Shown here: positions 62,398-64,000 of the stretch, piece after piece
Numbering within the stretch: position 1 is the stretch's first letter
Layout: every line of letters starts with the position of its first letter
NCBI GenBank assembly: GCA_002411345.1
Contig: DHSL01000041.1
Coordinates: forward strand, 12,288-76,287
Length of the DNA: 64,000 nt
Source: Bacteroidales bacterium UBA5287
Lineage (GTDB): Bacteria > Bacteroidota > Bacteroidia > Bacteroidales > Dysgonomonadaceae
Direction: 5' to 3'
Notes under the pieces: generated by a model
Databases searched by the model: none
Told to the model about the DNA's origin: nothing
The model's input: the letters and a program-made list of their open reading frames with translations, nothing else
Program-made: the position numbers and the translations under genes

Positions 62398-63231
62398 TTA
62401 AAACAATGATAATTGTGTCTTATCTTCTTTTAGTGGATAAAATACGCCAATAATAATAAAAGGATTAGGTCCAACATTGTGAAATTTTTGGGTAGTTCCA
62501 AGGAAAAAATGCAAATCACATTTGCTCAACATATAGTCAAAATACTTTGCTTTTACTTTTTGACAAGCTATTTCTTCATTACCTTTCGCAGCTTTCAGAC
62601 AGTTCCAATAAAGTGCTCCTAATTCCCAATCTTCCACCATCATAGTACGTTCTTTATTATCCACAGTTGTAAAAACGTAAGAAAATTTATAGGGAACCTT
62701 TTTGGCTACTTGAAATATTTTTTTTGTTTCCTCATTGTCAAATAAACTACCTTGGGCTTGTTTTGCAATAATAGAATCAAGTTTTTTCTTATCCCATTCA
62801 CGATCACAAGGTTCCCAAATAAAATTTATCACTTCTTTGGGTTTAAGTACAGCTAACGATGTTCCTATTGTTTCATCTTTTGCTTCTTGAATTAGAACTG
62901 ACATATCATCATAAACATTTTTCAGAGCATACTCTTTGCGAAACATCCAATTGTGTGCTGTTGAAATAGAATTACCTAAGTTGATGTCTTTATCCAAATC
63001 AGTAGGGCGATAGCTTTCTTTTCTGAAATCTTTTGTGTTTCGTACAATGTCCATTTCAATCCATTGCCACTTTTCATACTGTTCAGCATATTTAAGTTTT
63101 CGATAAGGTACAGGGTAAATTCTTACCCACGAACCATCCTCCTTGAAACCTGCTGTGCAAACTAATTCTTGGTATGTTGCAGATAAGGTAGGATATGTTT
63201 TTACGGAAATTAAAATACGGGTTAATGACAT
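62398..63231 (-). CDS. Hypothetical partner of the DUF488 gene, 277 aa
   Basis: Soluble protein with no family I can name confidently. Start MSLTRILISVKTYPTLS, then VCTAGFKEDGSWVRIYPVPYRKL, a segment typical of proteins encoded next to DUF488 genes; ends GVFYPLKEDKTQLSLF. ATG 63231 fits best as it lies 5 bases after the stop of the upstream gene; an ATG 30 bases earlier overlaps it. The pair is co-transcribed and is often seen near restriction or defence genes, but its action is not known. Confidence 0.75.
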   Translation of the reverse strand: MSLTRILISVKTYPTLSATYQELVCTAGFKEDGSWVRIYPVPYRKLKYAEQYEKWQWIEMDIVRNTKDFRKESYRPTDLDKDINLGNSISTAHNWMFRKEYALKNVYDDMSVLIQEAKDETIGTSLAVLKPKEVINFIWEPCDREWDKKKLDSIIAKQAQGSLFDNEETKKIFQVAKKVPYKFSYVFTTVDNKERTMMVEDWELGALYWNCLKAAKGNEEIACQKVKAKYFDYMLSKCDLHFFLGTTQKFHNVGPNPFIIIGVFYPLKEDKTQLSLF

Positions 63232-63235
63232 AGAA

Positions 63236-64000
63236 TTATAACATTTTAAGTTCGTAGTCAATATTTGGTAGTTGCATTAAGGAATGTGCCACACATGAAC
63301 GATGACATTGTTTAGGATTATTTTCAAAACACGTTAGAGCAACACGCTTACCCTTGTCTAATAGATTGCGGATAAATAATAATGAAGCAAAATTATTTAA
63401 TAGGGTTGTTTTTTTGTATTCATCAAAAAGAACATCATAATCCGCTTGGGTGCGAAGTTCTTTTCTTTTATCAGAAACAATACCTAAATCAGGTAAATGT
63501 ATGTATTCAATATCCACACCTTTACAAGCTAATTCAAGTGTTTTTTTTGAAAAGCCATACTTTTGGCTATATGCGTTTTTTCTCACATCGCAGAGTACAT
63601 TTACATCATTGATTATTAACTTATTTATATAAGTTTCTAAAGAAATGCCTTCATATCCTATAGTAAATAGTTGCTTATCAGCAAAATGTCGCTTTTGCCT
63701 CTCAATTTCAATAATTTCGGAACCATTCAAGATATCCGTTGCAATTGTACTTTTTATAGCGTAATATGGATATTTTTGATAGGTGTAACGTATTAAATTC
63801 GTTTGCGTTAGTTTGCCGAATTGTTCTTTTACCTCAAGTAATTTCTTTTTATCATCCGGCTTAAGCATATTAATAAAACCATCATTTTTTATTAACTCAT
63901 AAAATCTTCCATTGTCTGTTTCTGAAATATTAAAATAGCCATATTTGGTTAGTGTTAATACATCCTGATTAGCTTGAAACGAAAAACATCCATAGTGATA
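63236..64000 (-). CDS. DUF488-domain protein, 5' end beyond the window
   Basis: Partial: the frame is open through 64000 with no stop, so at least 254 aa. The part before Met at 63868 is clearly coding (HYGCFSFQANQDVLTLTKYGY) and resembles the N-terminal helical domain of long DUF488 proteins. The DUF488 domain covers the C-terminal ~140 residues: LFTIGYEGISLETYINKL, DVRKNAYSQKYGFSKKTL, YIHLPDLGI, and ALTCFENNPKQCHRS with the conserved Cys-His. Function unknown; followed by its usual partner gene. Confidence 0.88.
   Translation of the reverse strand, partial: YHYGCFSFQANQDVLTLTKYGYFNISETDNGRFYELIKNDGFINMLKPDDKKKLLEVKEQFGKLTQTNLIRYTYQKYPYYAIKSTIATDILNGSEIIEIERQKRHFADKQLFTIGYEGISLETYINKLIINDVNVLCDVRKNAYSQKYGFSKKTLELACKGVDIEYIHLPDLGIVSDKRKELRTQADYDVLFDEYKKTTLLNNFASLLFIRNLLDKGKRVALTCFENNPKQCHRSCVAHSLMQLPNIDYELKML

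Overview
The window comes from a low-GC member of the Bacteroidota, most likely order Bacteroidales and resembling Dysgonomonas, Paludibacter or Proteiniphilum-type genomes. The grounds are SusC/SusD pairs with FecR/ECF regulation, an S46 dipeptidyl-peptidase, scarce Shine-Dalgarno sites, and promoters of the Bacteroides type (TTTG, 19 bases, TAnnTTTG; a perfect one precedes thyA). No rRNA, tRNA or CRISPR array was seen.

Layout. 1-366: intergenic, with an 11-bp-periodic tandem array. 367-4041: a Wzx-like flippase and a DPP7-type peptidase, closed by a strong terminator. 4126-11165: phosphate regulon pstSCAB-phoU plus a PhoB/PhoR-like two-component pair, preceded by a PhoP-like TTAACA box. 11357-12683: thyA-folA. 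12702-21165: ECF sigma factor, a susC broken by one TAA codon, susD, and a GH9 glycosidase fused to a CE4-like deacetylase. 21378-44270: one long same-strand locus: FecR anti-sigma, a second SusC (with STN domain), SusD, surface lipoprotein, GHL10/DigH-like glycosidase, Amidase_3-like protein, GT2, SpoIID-like lytic transglycosylase, AmpG-like permease, NamZ (DUF1343), NagX-like membrane protein, MurK-like kinase and MurQ. Read together these make a peptidoglycan or denuded-glycan scavenging route: strip peptides, cut glycan, release MurNAc, import, phosphorylate, cleave the lactyl ether.

44.3-64 kb is an accessory, defence-rich region with much lower GC: an erythromycin-esterase-like secreted protein, a decayed IS3 element, and an unusual cluster (48364-51475) of two small proteins, a PfkB-kinase/nucleoside-deoxyribosyltransferase fusion and a PurA-like enzyme lacking the usual aspartate-binding loop. 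Then come a membrane protein, an IS66 scrap, McrB-McrC, a convergent SF1 helicase-nuclease, a broken DUF4143 ATPase, a TPR lipoprotein, a truncated AbiEi-type antitoxin with its intact palindromic operator, three small housekeeping-like genes (AHSA1, VOC, YdeI), and a DUF488 gene pair that runs off the right edge.

The best candidate for an undescribed system is the PfkB/NDT + PurA-like cluster beside McrBC. The most unexpected non-coding signal is a family of three intergenic elements, each an 11-bp-phased array with different unit sequences beside GTTAA-type pairs.
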